DNA of 64,000 bases, from assembly GCF_049243985.1 (NCBI RefSeq), contig NC_135386.1, positions 18,692,202 to 18,756,201 of the forward strand, in the 5' to 3' direction. Within the stretch, counting starts at the first letter, position 1. Every line of letters begins with the position of its first letter. Below the pieces are notes generated by a model that saw nothing but the letters and a program-made list of their open reading frames with translations, had not been told where the DNA came from and ran no database searches. Source of the DNA: Paroedura picta. Lineage: Eukaryota; Chordata; Lepidosauria; Squamata; Gekkonidae. Shown piece by piece: positions 1 through 12,639 of this stretch. The position numbers and the translations under genes were made by a program.

Positions 1-249
1 ACATTCTGGATTCCATCATTTAAACGCTAAGCCTGTTGCATTTTGGAAGGCCGGCGTCCTGAGTTTCAAGGAACTGGAAGGGGAACCTTGGCGCCATAAA
101 GAGCCGGTGCAGCCCTTCCCGTCCAGATGGCTGAGTCCACGAAGTGCTCCCCGAAGCCTCCAGCCCCGTCCTCCATTCGGAAGGCCCAGAAAAGTCACTT
201 GCTGCCGACTCCTTCGATGCTGGGAGTTCTTGGCGATATAATTCACTTT

Positions 250-540
250 AATCTTTTAAGCATTTGACAGTATTTGCTTGGAAGAAGGAGCAACAAGTAC
301 ATAATTATTGCACTAATTAAGCTGCCAAAACACAATCCTGCCGCATGAAGCACCTTTGAAACACAGAGACCGCCATTCATTAGCATCTGCTGTAAGCTTA
401 TTAATCACCTAACAGGCAATTAGCAAGCTGTTACTGTTTGAGACTGGTATGTAAATAAATTCTTGGGTTAATTTCTTCCTCTGATAATAAAGAAAACATT
501 ATGAAAATTAGCTAAGCGGCTATGTAAATGATCTTGACTG
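250..540. promoter_or_regulatory. Candidate conserved noncoding element
   Basis: An AT-rich low-repeat block with several homeodomain-type cores (TTAATTA-like, CTAATTAAG, GCAATTAG, TTAATCAC, ATTAGC) between GC-rich flanks. No ORF. Conservation is suspected from texture only. Confidence 0.35.
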
Positions 541-1009
541 TTAATTATATGATGCTGAGACATGGGCGGCAGCCACGCACTCCAAAGGGGGATGTCGCCC
601 TCTCCCAGAGCGCTGCTTTAAACATAACACTGTTGACACAGGTAGCGGCGGGGGGCCGGGGCCCAGGGAAGGGGCAGGTGCTCCTTCGCAGCATCAAAAA
701 GCCACGGAAGAAATGCAGGGAAAGCAAGACTCTGGAGCCAACGAACGGGAATGGACTCCGGAGACCAAGAGACCTGAGCTCCTTCTCCCAGCAGGACGAG
801 CGGAGGAGAGACCTGAGCACATGCTGGGTCCCGGTTGCTCCTCGGGTCTTCCTGGGAGACATCCAAGAGGCGGGAGTTCAGAATAATTTATGCATTTATC
901 CTCTGGCCTGTATCGTGCAGCCAAGAAATCCGAGAGGTGTCCAGCAGTTGGGCGAGGGAGGCTGGGAGGTAGTTTGCCGTTTCCAGCCTCCGTGTCATGA
1001 CCCTCGTGT

Positions 1010-1110
1010 TCCTTGGAGGAGCTCCATCCAAACCCTCGGAGGTCTCCCATCCAAATACAGGGTTAGCTCCTGAGATCTGATGGGATCGGCCTGGCCTGGA
1101 CTCTCCAGGT
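1010..1110 (-). repeat. 5S rRNA-derived SINE fragment
   Basis: The minus strand matches the 5S rRNA internal-promoter region: GATCTCAGGAGCTAA..CCC and TTTGGATGGGAGACC. It is too diverged to be a gene, and the flanking GTTTGG/GGAGGCTGG sequence is SINE body. Confidence 0.6.
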
Positions 1111-1749
1111 TAGGGCTACACTATAGTTCAGTGAGCTTTCCCCCAAGAAACTACAACTCCCAGAAATCCCTGGTGAGTGGGCGTGGCAAGAGGACCCGAG
1201 TCTCCTCCTCCTTGCCCCAGCGAGAGCAGTACAATTGCCATGCTGCAGGCTGTGCCACCTGTGGGCATTTGCTGCCAGGGCTTGCCCAGCATCTGTGCCC
1301 ATGAGCCTCCCCCATGCTGGAAGGGGCATGACTCGAAAGAAAGCTCGACTGCTGAATGCCTGTGGAATCCCACTCCCCTCCCTTCATTTGCTGCCTGCCC
1401 AGAAACTGTCCTTTGATCCTGTGCAGAGTCTGCACCTGATCACCTGCACAGGTAAGGACGTAGCCTCTATAATGCCGAGACAACAGATGCTCAGTGTCCA
1501 GCCTTCCACAATAATGCAGGGGGGGATTTCTTGCCCAAATCCCGGCAGGATCTGGGCTCCCAGTCTGCAGCTGAGCAGGCCGGCCACTTCTCTGGAGAGC
1601 TGGCTGCACCCACGTCCTCCTGGGGCTGCTTCGTTTCCTGACAGGGACCTTGGAGAGGGGCCGGAAGGGGTCTCTGGCCGTGGTGCTGAAGACAGTTTGG
1701 GTCACCGGAAGGCCTGAGGGTGGGCAGGAAGGAGGCACAAGGCAGCCTG

Positions 1750-1805
1750 CTCCAGCCGGACTACGGAAGCTGAGCAGGGTCAGCCCTGGGTAGCTGTTGG
1801 GTGGG
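1750..1805 (+). repeat. 5S rRNA-derived SINE fragment
   Basis: Contains CGGAAGCTGAGCAGGGTCAG and then CTGGGTAGCTGTTGGGTGGG, matching the 5S box A/C region. A fragment only. Confidence 0.55.
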
Positions 1806-2019
1806 GACCCCCAAGAAGACTCTGCACAAAGCCTCTTGCAGCTTTAGGCCCTGGACACACAAGCACACCTCAGCACCTGAGACCACTCTGGGGATTTTTG
1901 TACCAAGCCCACTTCTGTTGATCTGGCTAGAATTACAACTTTTGCCATGATCAGATCTTTGTGGGGACTCCCCCTGTGTGTTTTTTCTACCCCCCCCCCC
2001 ACGGATGTTTCACATGGGG

Positions 2020-2182
2020 CAGCAGAACAAAGTTCAAGCCCGGGGGCACCTTGGAGCCCCACCACGTCACCTCCAAAGTACAAGCTGTTGTGAGCAGGCA
2101 CCCTTCCTCACCCGAAAACCTCTACCCAGAATTAAGCTTTGTCAGTCTTCAAGGTGCCTGCTGGACTCAAACTTTGTCCTAA
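2020..2182. repeat. Interspersed repeat with inverted ends (GTCTGAAGC-type family)
   Basis: It starts with AACAAAGTTCAAGCCCGGGG and ends with the reverse of the same (TGCTGGACTCAAACTTTGTC), so one copy reads in both directions. The same signature recurs near 35405, 40785, 46310, 47100, 49810 and 58905. Family assignment is uncertain; the internal part resembles Penelope-type hammerhead repeats. Confidence 0.5.
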
Positions 2183-3761
2183 GTAATAACAACATGTGTA
2201 ATCTTGTAGCACTCTGGAAAGCTCAAAGTGTCAAGGTCCTGCCTGCTTTTCTCGGAGGAGAATTTGGAACAGAATGACTGAGGACCTCTATCAAAGCGTG
2301 ACTCGTTCCCCCAGAGCCACTGGACTAGACGATGTCCCTTCAAAACACAAGCAGAGGTTTCACCTCCTTAACGTACCTGACATTCCTCAGCTCCTCAAGA
2401 AGGCCACAGCGATGATCCTGCTGCTTGGGGGCTCCTCTGTTTTAAGTGAGCGGCAAAGTTGGCTCTACTGTCGAGGGCCAGGATCCCTTCAAGCAGTTGG
2501 GGGCCTTCATTTTGAGCGATGCCAGGGGAGTGGTCCATGCCCCATGAGCCATCCCTGAAAAACACACCAGAGGGGAAACTTAGACGCCCGCCAGTTTGGG
2601 GACCTCCCTCCTTCCTTAGCGGGAGCTGTCTATCTATGTCTTACAAATAACTGACTTCTCACAGAATAAAATACTCGGGAGGTGGGGGGGGGGTGTTGAT
2701 TTGTCGCAACTCGCCTCTTCCCCAGGCAGAAATTAGGGTTTTTCCAAGCCAGACCCCTCGCCTTGCCCTGTGATGTCACAAACGGGCGATTGTTCTCCAT
2801 CCCTCCCTTTGGATCACCTTCAACTAACCTTTAAGCCCAAGTGAATAATTTAAATCTTATTTTCATCTCGACAGCCAAGTCGAGCCCAAGCAATTATCTT
2901 CTCTCCGCCTCTTCTGTCCTCAGAGCGAAGGCATGCCAGCCCTTTCCCAGGGGGGCAGAGCAAGCAAGGGGGGGGGCTGGAGATGCTGTCTGCAGGCATC
3001 AGCAGGGCCCTGAATTATTCAATGATGACCAGGAGAGGAGAGTCCTGCTCAAACAAGCCGGGCTTTCAAGGTTCCGGAAGGCACCCACTCACCCACTCCA
3101 TCACGTGCCGGTTGCGGGTGCATGTTCCCAGGATCAACAAGACAAATTGGCAGCTCGTGTGCTCAATTAGGAGAGAGGAGCAGGTGCTCCCACCCCGTGG
3201 CTCAGGGCGGCCGCTTGGGCTGCAAGCCCACAGCCCCCCCCCCCTGTGCCATTTGCACCACTGTGATTTAGAGGCACCTGAGCCAGAAGAGAGGAAGGGA
3301 AGGGGGGGTGAGCCCCTGGACTGTAAGGAGGCAAGGCAGACCGGAAGCCGTCTTAAATTCCTTACCGTGCCCATTAAGGCCCTGCTAAGCAGCCTTCTCC
3401 AGGGGACCCCTCCGGAGTATCCCTGACCGTCTTTATGAATGCATCAAACGAGGGAGGCGGTGGGAGATCACAGGCCGAGGGGGGGCCCCACTGCAGGCGC
3501 AGGACATGCAATATTCATCCTGCCCAGGCGGGAGGGGGCAGGATCAAAGGGGCACGAGGCCGATCGCAGGAGTGGGTGGGAAGGGAAGGAGATCAGAGCG
3601 GGATTCAAGCAGAAGCTCAGAGAGCCCCACAGTGGGAGGAGCAGAAGGAAGACGAGGACAGCAGCTCACTCCCAACGTCCCAACCTCAGCCAGGCCCAGC
3701 AGGACAGAACCAGCACTGGGCTCTCCCATTCACAAGAATGGTGAGGAGGTGGAGGAGGAGA

Positions 3762-4019
3762 AAAAGAGCTGGATTTCTTATAACCCCCCCTTTTCTCTAC
3801 TTGAAGGGGTTTCAAAACAGCGTTCCATGGCCTTCCCCTTTCTATCCCCACAACAGACCCCTGAGGGAGGTAAGGTTGAGAGAGCTCTGCGAGAACTGCT
3901 CTGCAAGAACAGCTCTAAGAGGACTGTGACTGGCCCAAGGTCACATATGGAGGAGGAGTGGGGAATGGAACCTGGTTCTCCTGATTAGAGGCCAATGCAA
4001 TTGAGCCACGACACCAAGC
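3762..4019 (-). repeat. Sauria-type tRNA SINE
   Basis: The minus strand has a tRNA-like head (box B GGTTCCATTCCCC-like), the middle GTGACCTTGGGCCAGTCACA and the AACCTTACCTCCCTCAGGG block, ending in a GGGGTTATAAGAAAT-like tail. It matches the squamate SINE whose 3' end is shared with Bov-B LINEs. Confidence 0.75.
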
Positions 4020-5419
4020 CGGCTCTCGTCTCTACTCTCACGTTGGAAGTCACCTCAGCTGGCGAAAGACCTTGGGCAGGTGTCCCCTCCACCTCAAGGT
4101 GTAGGAAGTGCAGATCCCGTTTCGTATTGACCTTCTCTCCCCTCACCCTCCACCCTGTCTTCTTTTCAGAATCACATTAAAACCCAAAGATACCCTGCCC
4201 CATCCTTCCAAAATGTTTTGGTTTCAGAAGCTGTTTGGCATCTTCCACTCACAGCCCACCACACACACACGGGAGGGAAGGAGGGAGGGAGGGAGGGAGC
4301 CCTTGAGGCAGCACCAGAAGCACGAGAAATCCCTGCTAACCAACCTCTTCCCCCTAAGCAGTGATTCAAAAGATTAAGCAAATAATTAGACAAATGAGGA
4401 TTAATGAAACAGGAAGCGTCATCAGATCTTGATGGCAGAAACAAACAGACGATCCCGAGCAACAGGGGGACAAGTTGCGAAGCCCACGGGCCGCTTCCCC
4501 CCAAACCTCAGGGGCTGGGGGGTTATTTGGGGTGGTCCCAGTGTTGGGGGCTGGGACATAAAGCCTCTATTAACTGCACCCAGACAGTCTTCTGCCCACA
4601 GGGAGCCTCTGGAAAAAGGCCTTCCCATGGCAGACAAGCCGAGGGGCCTGGGGCCAGGAGCACGGCCCGTCCTCAGCCTGTTCCCTGCGACCTTTCCTGC
4701 TCCAAGGAGGCTGCCTCGCTCCCTTCCCGACACCCTGGTCTTGTGTTTGCCGGTTGTGGAGGGACCAGCCAGCCCATGACGTGAATTCCATGGAAAGAGG
4801 AGATGGTTTTTAACGGAGCCCGTTGGCAGCTTTTCTTCCTGCCTTTTCATTTCAGGCATCTTCTTCGCCAGGATCTCATTACAACATTGTGAATCTTCTC
4901 TGCAAGGTGTGTGTGTCTGTGGGGGGGGGGGGCTGCGATGCGTGGAGGCTCCTTAGCATGAAGAGAAGGCAGCAGCCCCTCTGGTAGATTCTCGCCCACC
5001 TCGCAGGGGAGTTGTTCTTGCAGAAGGCCCTGAACTGGCACCACGGAACAGCCTTGCAGGGGGGCTTGACCAGAGAAGAGAGCAGAGGCAAGAGGGCAGG
5101 TCTAGGGGCCCTGCTGAAGGCTGAGGCCCTGCCCTGCTGCCCTGCCCACCCCAGACGGGGCCCAAAGTGAAAGAAGCACCTGCTAGTGTCAGGGGACGTC
5201 GGATCCCCAGAAGACAGAGATGAGGTCCTCTGGCTGCTTTGGAAGGGGCCTCTGCAGCATGGCACCCCTGCTGGGACCCCTCCCCACACCTCCTACCAAC
5301 GGGGCTGACCCCCTCCAGGTGGGGTCTGGCAGGTAGGGCAGGTGCCCCAGGTGCCACTCGATGGGGGCACCACTGAGCAACTTCTATTCAAGTCATCCTC
5401 TGTCGTTGATCATCCAGCC

Positions 5420-5545
5420 CGAAAGAGAAGAACGGGAAAAATTAACTTTGATCATATCGTGGCCCAATTTGCATCCGTGAAAGCAAGGAAGAGGCAGTTA
5501 CAATTTTCACACAGAACCATAATTTGCTAATTAACAACAAGCTTG
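5420..5545. promoter_or_regulatory. Candidate conserved noncoding element
   Basis: A unique AT-rich block with ATTAACTTTGATCAT (a LEF/TCF-like CTTTGAT core) and GCTAATTAACAA homeodomain-type sites. No coding potential. Confidence 0.3.
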
Positions 5546-5644
5546 ACTTGAGCGTACCCACAGCTGGACAGACCCCGGAACATAAACGGATGCGCTGACA
5601 TCTCCTAGAAGAGACGGGGTCCTTGCACTGGGCACAGCGCTCCC

Positions 5645-5858
5645 TCCTGCAGGTGGGGCCTGGAGGTTTCTCTGGCGACCGGCTCCCAGCATGTTCCTGG
5701 GAACAAGTGGCTGCTGGGGGTGGGGGTGGACTTTATGACATGACACCCCACCGAGGTCTGCCCTCTTCCCTAATCCTGCCCTCACCTGGTTCCACCCGCT
5801 GAATCTCCAGGAACTTCCCAGCTCCCCCCCCTCCCAAAAACTGGCAACCTTATGAACC
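5645..5858. repeat. Squamate short interspersed palindromic element (CCTCCAGG family)
   Basis: Recognised by the ends AGGTTGCCAG and GGTGGGGCCTGGAGG in inverted order, GGTGGACTTTATGACATGAC and a CACCTGGTTCCACCCGCTGA block. A partner copy lies at 26468-26640. It is probably a non-autonomous DNA transposon, but I cannot assign the superfamily. Confidence 0.5.
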
Positions 5859-5949
5859 GGCAAAGATGCCCTACAGAATGCTTTATGGTCCCTGCTGCGT
5901 CCACAGAGCTGCCTCGGACGCTTTCTCTGCCACAAGCCTGCCCATACAT

Positions 5950-6350
5950 CCCACATTAATTCATAAATAAAGGCACATCAGCGCGCCCTCAATTACCAGC
6001 GCATGAGGCTTGCTAACCCGCAGCAATGACAGCAGCGATTACTTATTAATAAAGCAGCCAGCCGCTACATCTAATTACAAGCCCATCGGATCCTGCCTGC
6101 AATAAAAGTGCCTGAGCCGAGGGACCCTCCTGACCCCGGCTGGTGGCGTAACCCATCCCTCAGTCCTCCGGCCGCTCACAGCCCCCCTGCCCACATGGAC
6201 CCCCCCCCAATGCCTCTTGCAGGGCTCACCACGTGCCCGAGATGGTGGGGAGCAAAGCTTTGGAACTCTCGTTAGCGTGTTAACCACACATTTATCTGAC
6301 GAGATAAAAGACCCCGGGTGACCAAGGCTATCATTAAAGATTAACGGGAC
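5950..6350. promoter_or_regulatory. Candidate conserved noncoding elements
   Basis: Two AT-rich islands (5950-6085 and 6265-6345) contain ATTAATTCATAAATAAAGG, TCAATTACC, CTTATTAATAAAG, TCTAATTAC, and then GTTAACCACA (RUNX-like AACCACA) and TTAAAGATTAACGG. They are separated by GC-rich DNA. The regulatory role is inferred. Confidence 0.3.
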
Positions 6351-6554
6351 ACAGAAGAGGGCCCCGTGCCTTTTTGCCACCTGCCACCCACGTCAGCGTG
6401 TTGGGCCTGGGCCGACCCCGACAGGACTGTTCTTCGGGGAGCCCGCGAGCAGCAAGAGGGGGGATTTCTTCCTGCGACTCCTTTTCTCAGCCAGTCCCCT
6501 CTTCTCCGCAGCCCTTTGGGACTCTTCGCGCCACAGAAAGCAGGGGTCAAAAGG

Positions 6555-6770
6555 ACGGGCGGCTAATTGGACCTGCTGCCGCGGGAAGCATAACAAGTCG
6601 ACCCATTATGCACCGGCTGGGAGCGGGCGGAGGGGAGGGTGGGCGGGCGATGGAGCTGTCCCCCTGGCGGGGCAGGCCCATTAATAAACTGTACAGATCA
6701 ATGCCCGTATTAATTTTAATTGAGGCCTACAGGGATCTTCCCTTCACCCCGGTGAGAGTTTCCTCTCATT
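6555..6770. promoter_or_regulatory. Candidate conserved noncoding element
   Basis: Contains GGCTAATTGG, CATTATGCACC (POU-like), CATTAATAAAC and GTATTAATTTTAATTGAGG. A dense group of homeodomain cores with no repeat signature. Confidence 0.3.
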
Positions 6771-7061
6771 TTGGATTCCATTTTTTACATAAAGGGCTCT
6801 GCTGCTACACCGACCCAGAGAGAAGCCAACTTCTTTAAAAGAGGGGGTGTGTAATGAAATATTCCTTTTCTTCTTCTGCGGTTCTCCCCCCCACCACCCC
6901 CACCCCCACCCCCGCTCTCATTGGATCATAAATCAATACGCTTTTCCCTAGAAATTAACACTTTGCAGGCAGCCCTCAAATGTTCGCTTGTGCGGTAGAA
7001 GAAAACCAAACGGGCCTGAATAAATACATAACGGTGCCTGATACATCTGCATTCCGGTGGG

Positions 7062-7205
7062 GCCCTGGCTCAGTGGCAGACGGTGAGCCTTGCGAGTGGA
7101 AGGTTCCAGGTTCAATCCCCAGCCTCTCCAGTTAAAGGGAACTGGGCAAGAGAAGATAATGTGAGGCCCCAGAGAGCTCCTGCCAGTCCAAGGAGACAAT
7201 ATTGA
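7062..7205 (+). repeat. tRNA-derived SINE (second squamate type)
   Basis: Contains CTGGCTCAGTGGCAGACGGT (box A-like) and CAGGTTCAATCCCCAGCCTC (box B-like), then CAGTTAAAGGGAACTGG and AGACAATATTGACCTTGATG. The same family occurs at 19193 and 38385. Confidence 0.7.
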
Positions 7206-9174
7206 CCTTGATGCACACAAATGTCTAACTTGGCCTGAGGGAAGGGAAAGGGGGCAGAGCAGAAGGCGAAGGGTGGGAGGGCTGTTGAGCCCAAGCACTG
7301 ATGGGGCACAGCCAGCTGCCCCCCCCCACACTCCATAGCGGGCAGGAGGGTGGGAAGCACAGAGGGCCAGCCAGGCAAGCTGGGACACCAGAGCCAGCGC
7401 TGCAACCACGGCAAAGCACAGCTGTCCCCCACCTCCCCAGCTCACCTTCTGCTGGCTCTTCTTCCATCTGGCAAGTGCCAGGAAGTGGCATGGAGGGGGA
7501 GGAATAGCAGGGGTGGGAAAGAGCAGCAATTGGCCCTCAGTGGGTGAGTTCCGTCTCCCTATTGGGGGCATGTCCCCCACTGAGGGCCAATCAGAGGGCT
7601 TGGAATGTTCAACATGTTATCGGAAGGACCATCAGCATTTTATACATATTATTATTTGATGTCATCTTTCCCACTAACCTTTAAGTAAATCTTTTTTTTT
7701 TCTTCAGCAGACAAGCACACCTGTCTCACGTGATTATTTATTTTCCCAACATCCCTCCTCCCTGGTTCCGGGCACAAGGTTGTCCTCGACCATTGGGCTC
7801 ATCACCAAGTCTAGCCAGATGCCAGAAGAACCTCATGCGGGCTATGTTGACAGATCCCACAGCTCCCCAGCAGCTGGGAAGCTAGCAAACAGTTTCCTTT
7901 AATTCACGGAGTCACTGTGCCAGACCACGCCAAGGCCTTTACAAGCTTTCTGGAGAGGGGAGAAGTTATCCGCGCTTACCCAGGCAGATCAGCTGTGGGA
8001 ACCCAAGTGGTGCCGGGAAGGGAGAGATGAAACAGAACTGAAGCCACAGTTGAAGCGATGAGGAAGGAACAAAGAGAATAACAGAGGAGGATTTGTCTGC
8101 TGAGCTGTTCGGCTGGGCCCTCAAAGGGTTCTGGCTTCTGAGAGACGCCTCGCCTGGTGGGGAAGGAAAAACAACTATTTGAAGCGCGGCTTATCTCCAG
8201 GTTTGCTTCTCCAGAGGGAAGCTGGCAGCCCTGCAACAAACCTGCTCAGCTCCACCTGCCGCTGAAGGCTGCTGATTTTAAGCACCCCTGTCTTAAAGGC
8301 AGTGGGAGCTGCTACAGAAGGACAACTGGGCTCTTGGAAGAACAGCGCTGCCCTATGGAGAGCGGCCAGGGACGTTCTAAAGTTACTTCCCAGGCAGGGA
8401 GGGGCAGGTGGAGATTGGGTGGTTGACCTGGGGGAAGAAACTGAGGCTCAGCTGGCTAGGCTGGAAGGCAGAGCGAGAGGGGTCATCCCTGGTTTCTCCT
8501 CAAACTTCTTTTATCAAGACTTTTGCTGTGCTTTGAGCCTGCACACCTACCTTCTGACTGGCTTCTTGGCTAGATGGAAATCCATTCAAATATTAGCCAG
8601 GCTGTTCCGGGGGGTTTGGTTCTCTGTCAAGGTTGGGGGCAAAACTAGTGTCAGGACCAAGCTCTTGGCCCCCTCCCAGGAAAGGAATGGAAGTAGAAGG
8701 CAGCACCACATCTTCAAGGGAAGGGATGCCAGGTCCCTAAGGCCCCACAGACTCTCAAAACCCCACAGGAGAGAAAACCTGACAAAGGGGGTGGAATCGT
8801 GAGGGGCCACTGAGACCAGCCCCTTGTTGGGTTGCTGCTGGACCCCTAACCTGTGGGCACAGAGCTGCTTCACCCCACCCAAATTTCCATTGACCAGCCA
8901 GACATTGAGGAGCAAGAGGTACAACCCAGGCAACAGAGAGGCAGGGCAGTCCCTGCCAGGGAGAAAGTTGGGTGGTGCTGGGACGTCATGGGAACTGCTG
9001 GTCTGTGCCATATTCTGTAGATTTGCTGTTTACTGTTCATGTACAAAGGTTTTTGGGTGGGCATGGTGGGGGGGAAGTGGGCTGTAAATATTTTAATTAA
9101 ATAAACAATTTGATTTGCTTGCGGGGGGAGGGAGGAACCCACAGGAGGCGGAGTTTCAGGCTGGCGTGTTTTTT

Positions 9175-9480
9175 TTTAATCAGCAGTCAGAGCAAAACTT
9201 AATTGCTTTCCTAAAACTAATATCTCAAGCTGCACAAATGAATCTGTTTCAATAATTCATGGTGGAAATTCCACTCGGAAGAACAAGAGCACGAGAACGG
9301 ATGTCATTTCCCAGGCTGACGGGGCAGATTAGGCAAAGATCAAAGGGAGGGGGAAAGGCACCGCGCGGAAGGACCCTTTCTTCTTTTTCGGGCAAAATTT
9401 AGCCCAGAGATTTATTCCCAACTGGGATGAAATCATTTCTAAACAATCATCGCCAATCCCAGTTTGATTGGAAGCAGTGC
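9175..9480. promoter_or_regulatory. Candidate conserved noncoding element
   Basis: AT-rich unique sequence with CTTAATTGC, CTAATATC, CAATAATTCATGG and AACAATCATCGCCAATCC. It lies between the tail of one LINE-like repeat and the start of a CR1 3' fragment. Confidence 0.3.
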
Positions 9481-9544
9481 TTGAAAAACACCGAGGACAT
9501 GGCAAGAACAGGACTGCTTAGATGGCAGGAAAAATATTCACAGT

Positions 9545-9700
9545 CAGAATAGTTCAGCAGGCGCCTAAGGAGGTGGGGAGCTCCCCCTCACTGGCCATCT
9601 TCAAGCAGCGGCTGGACAGATCCTTCTCCTGGATGCTGGAGGCTGATCCTGCACTGAGCAGGGGGTGGGACTAGATGGCCTCTAGGGCAACTAGGATTCC
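9545..9700 (+). repeat. CR1-type LINE 3' end fragment
   Basis: Contains GTGGGGAGCTCCCCCTCACT, TCTTCAAGCAGCGGCTGGAC, and CTGATCCTGCACTGAGCAGG followed by GGACTAGATGGCC, the CR1 3' end of reptiles. The reading frame is decayed. Confidence 0.75.
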
Positions 9701-10299
9701 AGGATGGGAGCCTCTCCAGGCCAAAGAGGCTGTGTCCCACCTCTGAAGATGCCCGCCACAGTCCTGGCCAAATGTCAGGGGCCGAAACAACCACACCTTT
9801 CCTGAGGGCTGCCAAGTGGCTTCAGAAAGAGGCGGGGGTTTGGCTGGCAAAGCCTCTAATTGGCCACTGGAGATCTGATCGGTGGTGCAGATTTTTAAAA
9901 GGCCGCTGCCACCACTGTGTGATGCGCAAGGCCATTTTAAAGAGGTGCTCATTGGGAAAAGCCTCCTCTTAAGCAGAGCTTCCACCTGAGATGCCGGAGA
10001 ATTACTCTGACGCACCCCTCTGCCCTCCCTCTCTGACAGCCCGAGGCTGGCCTTGCCTCTTGCGGCAGGAGGCCGCTTGACGCTCGGCTCCACCTCCCAC
10101 AGCCGCCATTTTGTGGTTGCACCCCCTCCCCGAATTCTAAAGGCTCCTGCAAGCTCAAGAAGGTTTGAGGCCTCCCGTCTAGATATAAGCGTAACGGTAG
10201 CCCCCCCCCTTTCCTGTCCACAACCCCTCCTTTCTAAAAGCTTTCTAAAAGCAAATCCCGTTTCCTTGATTCCTTTCTCACTCGCTCGCTCGCAGTTTG

Positions 10300-10530
10300 C
10301 ATTTCCGTTCAACATGGCTGCATTTCAGAGCCTAAATTTGAAGGACGAAGAAGCACCTTTGAAATTTTAATCATGCCTTAATTTCCCAGCACGGCTTTCT
10401 CTCTCTCCCACGGCTTCCATCTGTAAAACAGCTAATTAAAAAACGGCTGCTCAGAGGATGGGCTGCCAGCGGGCCGCCAGCAAAGTCGAAAAAGGCCCGT
10501 TCTGCTAACGTGTTAATGAAGCCCACAGCT
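10300..10530. promoter_or_regulatory. Candidate conserved noncoding element
   Basis: Contains AACATGGCTGCATTT, TTTTAATCATGCCTTAATT, CAGCTAATTAAAAAACG and GTGTTAATGAAG in otherwise unique sequence. It reads like a developmental enhancer, but nothing was measured. Confidence 0.3.
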
Positions 10531-10654
10531 TCACGTGTCGGAGGCAGGGGGAGAGGCAGGGCTGCTTGGGAGGAGAAGAAGCAGCTGGCCCACACCGTCT
10601 GCGAAGAGCCCCGACTCCTGAGGAGAGCAGGCAGAGCTGGGAGTCAGCAGACAG

Positions 10655-10870
10655 CAGCCTTGCAGTCAGGGCGTCAGACTTGGGTCTGGGAGTCCCCGGT
10701 TCGGATCCTCACATGGCCACATTAGCTAGCCGTGGGCCCTTGGCCAATCACACGGCCGCACCTTCCTCACTGGGCTGTTGTAGAGGCAGCGTGGAGGAGA
10801 ACTGCATAAGCCACTTCGGGTTTCCTCCAGGGAGAAATAAGGGCTATAAATTAAGTAAAGTAACATTAAA
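10655..10870 (+). repeat. tRNA-derived SINE with L2-like tail
   Basis: Contains TTGCAGTCAGGGCGTCAGAC, CCCGGTTCGGATCCTCACAT, CGTGGGCCCTTGGCCAATCA and an ending GGGCTATAAATTAAGTAAAG. Typical head, core and LINE-like tail order. Confidence 0.6.
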
Positions 10871-11213
10871 AACAACAGGACACTGCTCTTTGAAAAAGAC
10901 AGAAAAGTTTAGGAAAAGGCATGGCTGGCGTCTGCATTCGTGAGACTGGAAGGCTCAGGGGAGGGGGGGGGGAAAGGAGTCATCATCTGTTGCCAAATCT
11001 CCGGTCCCCAATGCTCCTCCGTCCATCTGCCCTCCGTGCTGCCTCTCTTTCCCCTGCATGGCTCCAAGTCCTGCGAGTCTTTGATCAGCCATTCTGGGTT
11101 CCAGTGAATGTGGGGCCTGGTCAGAAAGGGCAGAGGAGCACTGCTGGGGGGGGGGGGGGGTTGGTTGTTTTGGGGATAATTAGGGATGTCATCCTCCAGG
11201 GGGGCCCAGGTAG

Positions 11214-11456
11214 CTCTCAGATTTCAGATTTCCAAAGAAGTCCCGGCTTACAAGGTAGAGATAGTCTCAATTGCTTGAGATAACGCTTGTGAGTTTTAAA
11301 ACCAGCATGATTCTTATAGCTGGAATGTTTTTATCTTTTATAATATTTAAGTTATCAATGATTCTTTTATCATGTTAATGCCAGATGTTTTTATGTACCT
11401 TGTAATTTGACTACTGGTCTAGTACCGTAATAATAAAGACTTGACTCTCAGATTTC
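11214..11456 (+). repeat. LINE 3' fragment with target-site duplication
   Basis: Flanked by a 12-bp direct repeat CTCTCAGATTTC (11214-11225 and 11445-11456). The insert ends with GTAATAATAAAGACTTGA, a LINE-like 3' end. The family is not identified. Confidence 0.55.
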
Positions 11457-12639
11457 CAGCTGATCCTCAGGAATCTTCCAACCTGCACTTGGCAAGAGAG
11501 GCCCTAACAGATGCTAAGGAACGTTTCTTTATGTTCTTCATTTCCTCCCAACAGGGACCCGGAGCGGCTGAGGTTGGTTTGGGAGCTGAGTGCGCAAGTC
11601 CGATCCTACCAGCTCGTCACAGACCCCGGCCTGGGGCCACAGTACGGGGAGCCGACCCACAGTGGGCTTAGTGCAAGCACCTGAGTGGGAAATCATCCCC
11701 CCCTCACACACACACCCCTCCCATGCCCCTGTGGGAAGCCAGCAACGGAGTGCAGCCCCAGCCTGCCAGATGCGCCTGGAACATCATCAGTGCCGCTGGG
11801 CACACGGCAGTGTTTGCGGGTAACCTCACCTGCACAGACATGACCAGGCAGGGATGAGGAGAGCTTCGCACCTGGAGCGCTTTGAAGGTGCGCTCGCACT
11901 GCTCTCTCCACCCGGCCACACCAGCAGGGCTTCCCGGTGGGCAGGGAGGCTCCATCCCCTTGGCTGCCCTGCCCTGCCCTGCCTTGCCCTGCCCCACCCC
12001 ACCCCAGGAGGTGGGAATCCTGCCAGACCTCCCCAGCTGAGCTGGAGGTTGCAGAGGTAGGCCAGCTCGGGGGACGGCTTTGGAAGAAGAGGCTCCTCCG
12101 GAGGAACGCCTGACAGCCCAGCTGCCCCTTTGGCAAGGGTGTCTCATGCCAGGGAAGACCACAAGAATGGGAGTCCTCGTTTCCAATTACAGGGCCTGCC
12201 AACAAGCGGCCAGCTCCCTCCGGAGCACATTTCTGCACAAAGCGACCAAAAGCTCCAGGGGACATATCTGGAGAGTCAGTGGGAAGCCGCAGAGCATCTC
12301 TCCCCTAAACACAGGCGACCTCGGGGAGAAAAGCCACCTGCACTGACCCCCCTGCCCTCCCCCTTCTCTGCATGGCCACCAGGACTCTCTCAGCAGCTTG
12401 TATTCATTGATGTATCGTCAACGGTCACTCGGACACAGGATGGATGACCCGGAGTTGAGTCAAGAGGAACAACATTCAACGAACACGGCCCTAAGAATTA
12501 GGGTTGTGGAACCATCCGGAAGCCTGTGAGCAGAAGCAGAGCAGAAGCACGAATACGGCAGGCTACATGATGCCAGAGTCCGTAGTGGGATGCTGGCTGC
12601 CCATCAGCTCTGCCCCGTACTTTTTCTAAGCAACTTTGT

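Noticed and set aside
1010-1110. 5S rRNA gene
   Set aside because: Only the promoter part resembles 5S, diverged and attached to SINE sequence.
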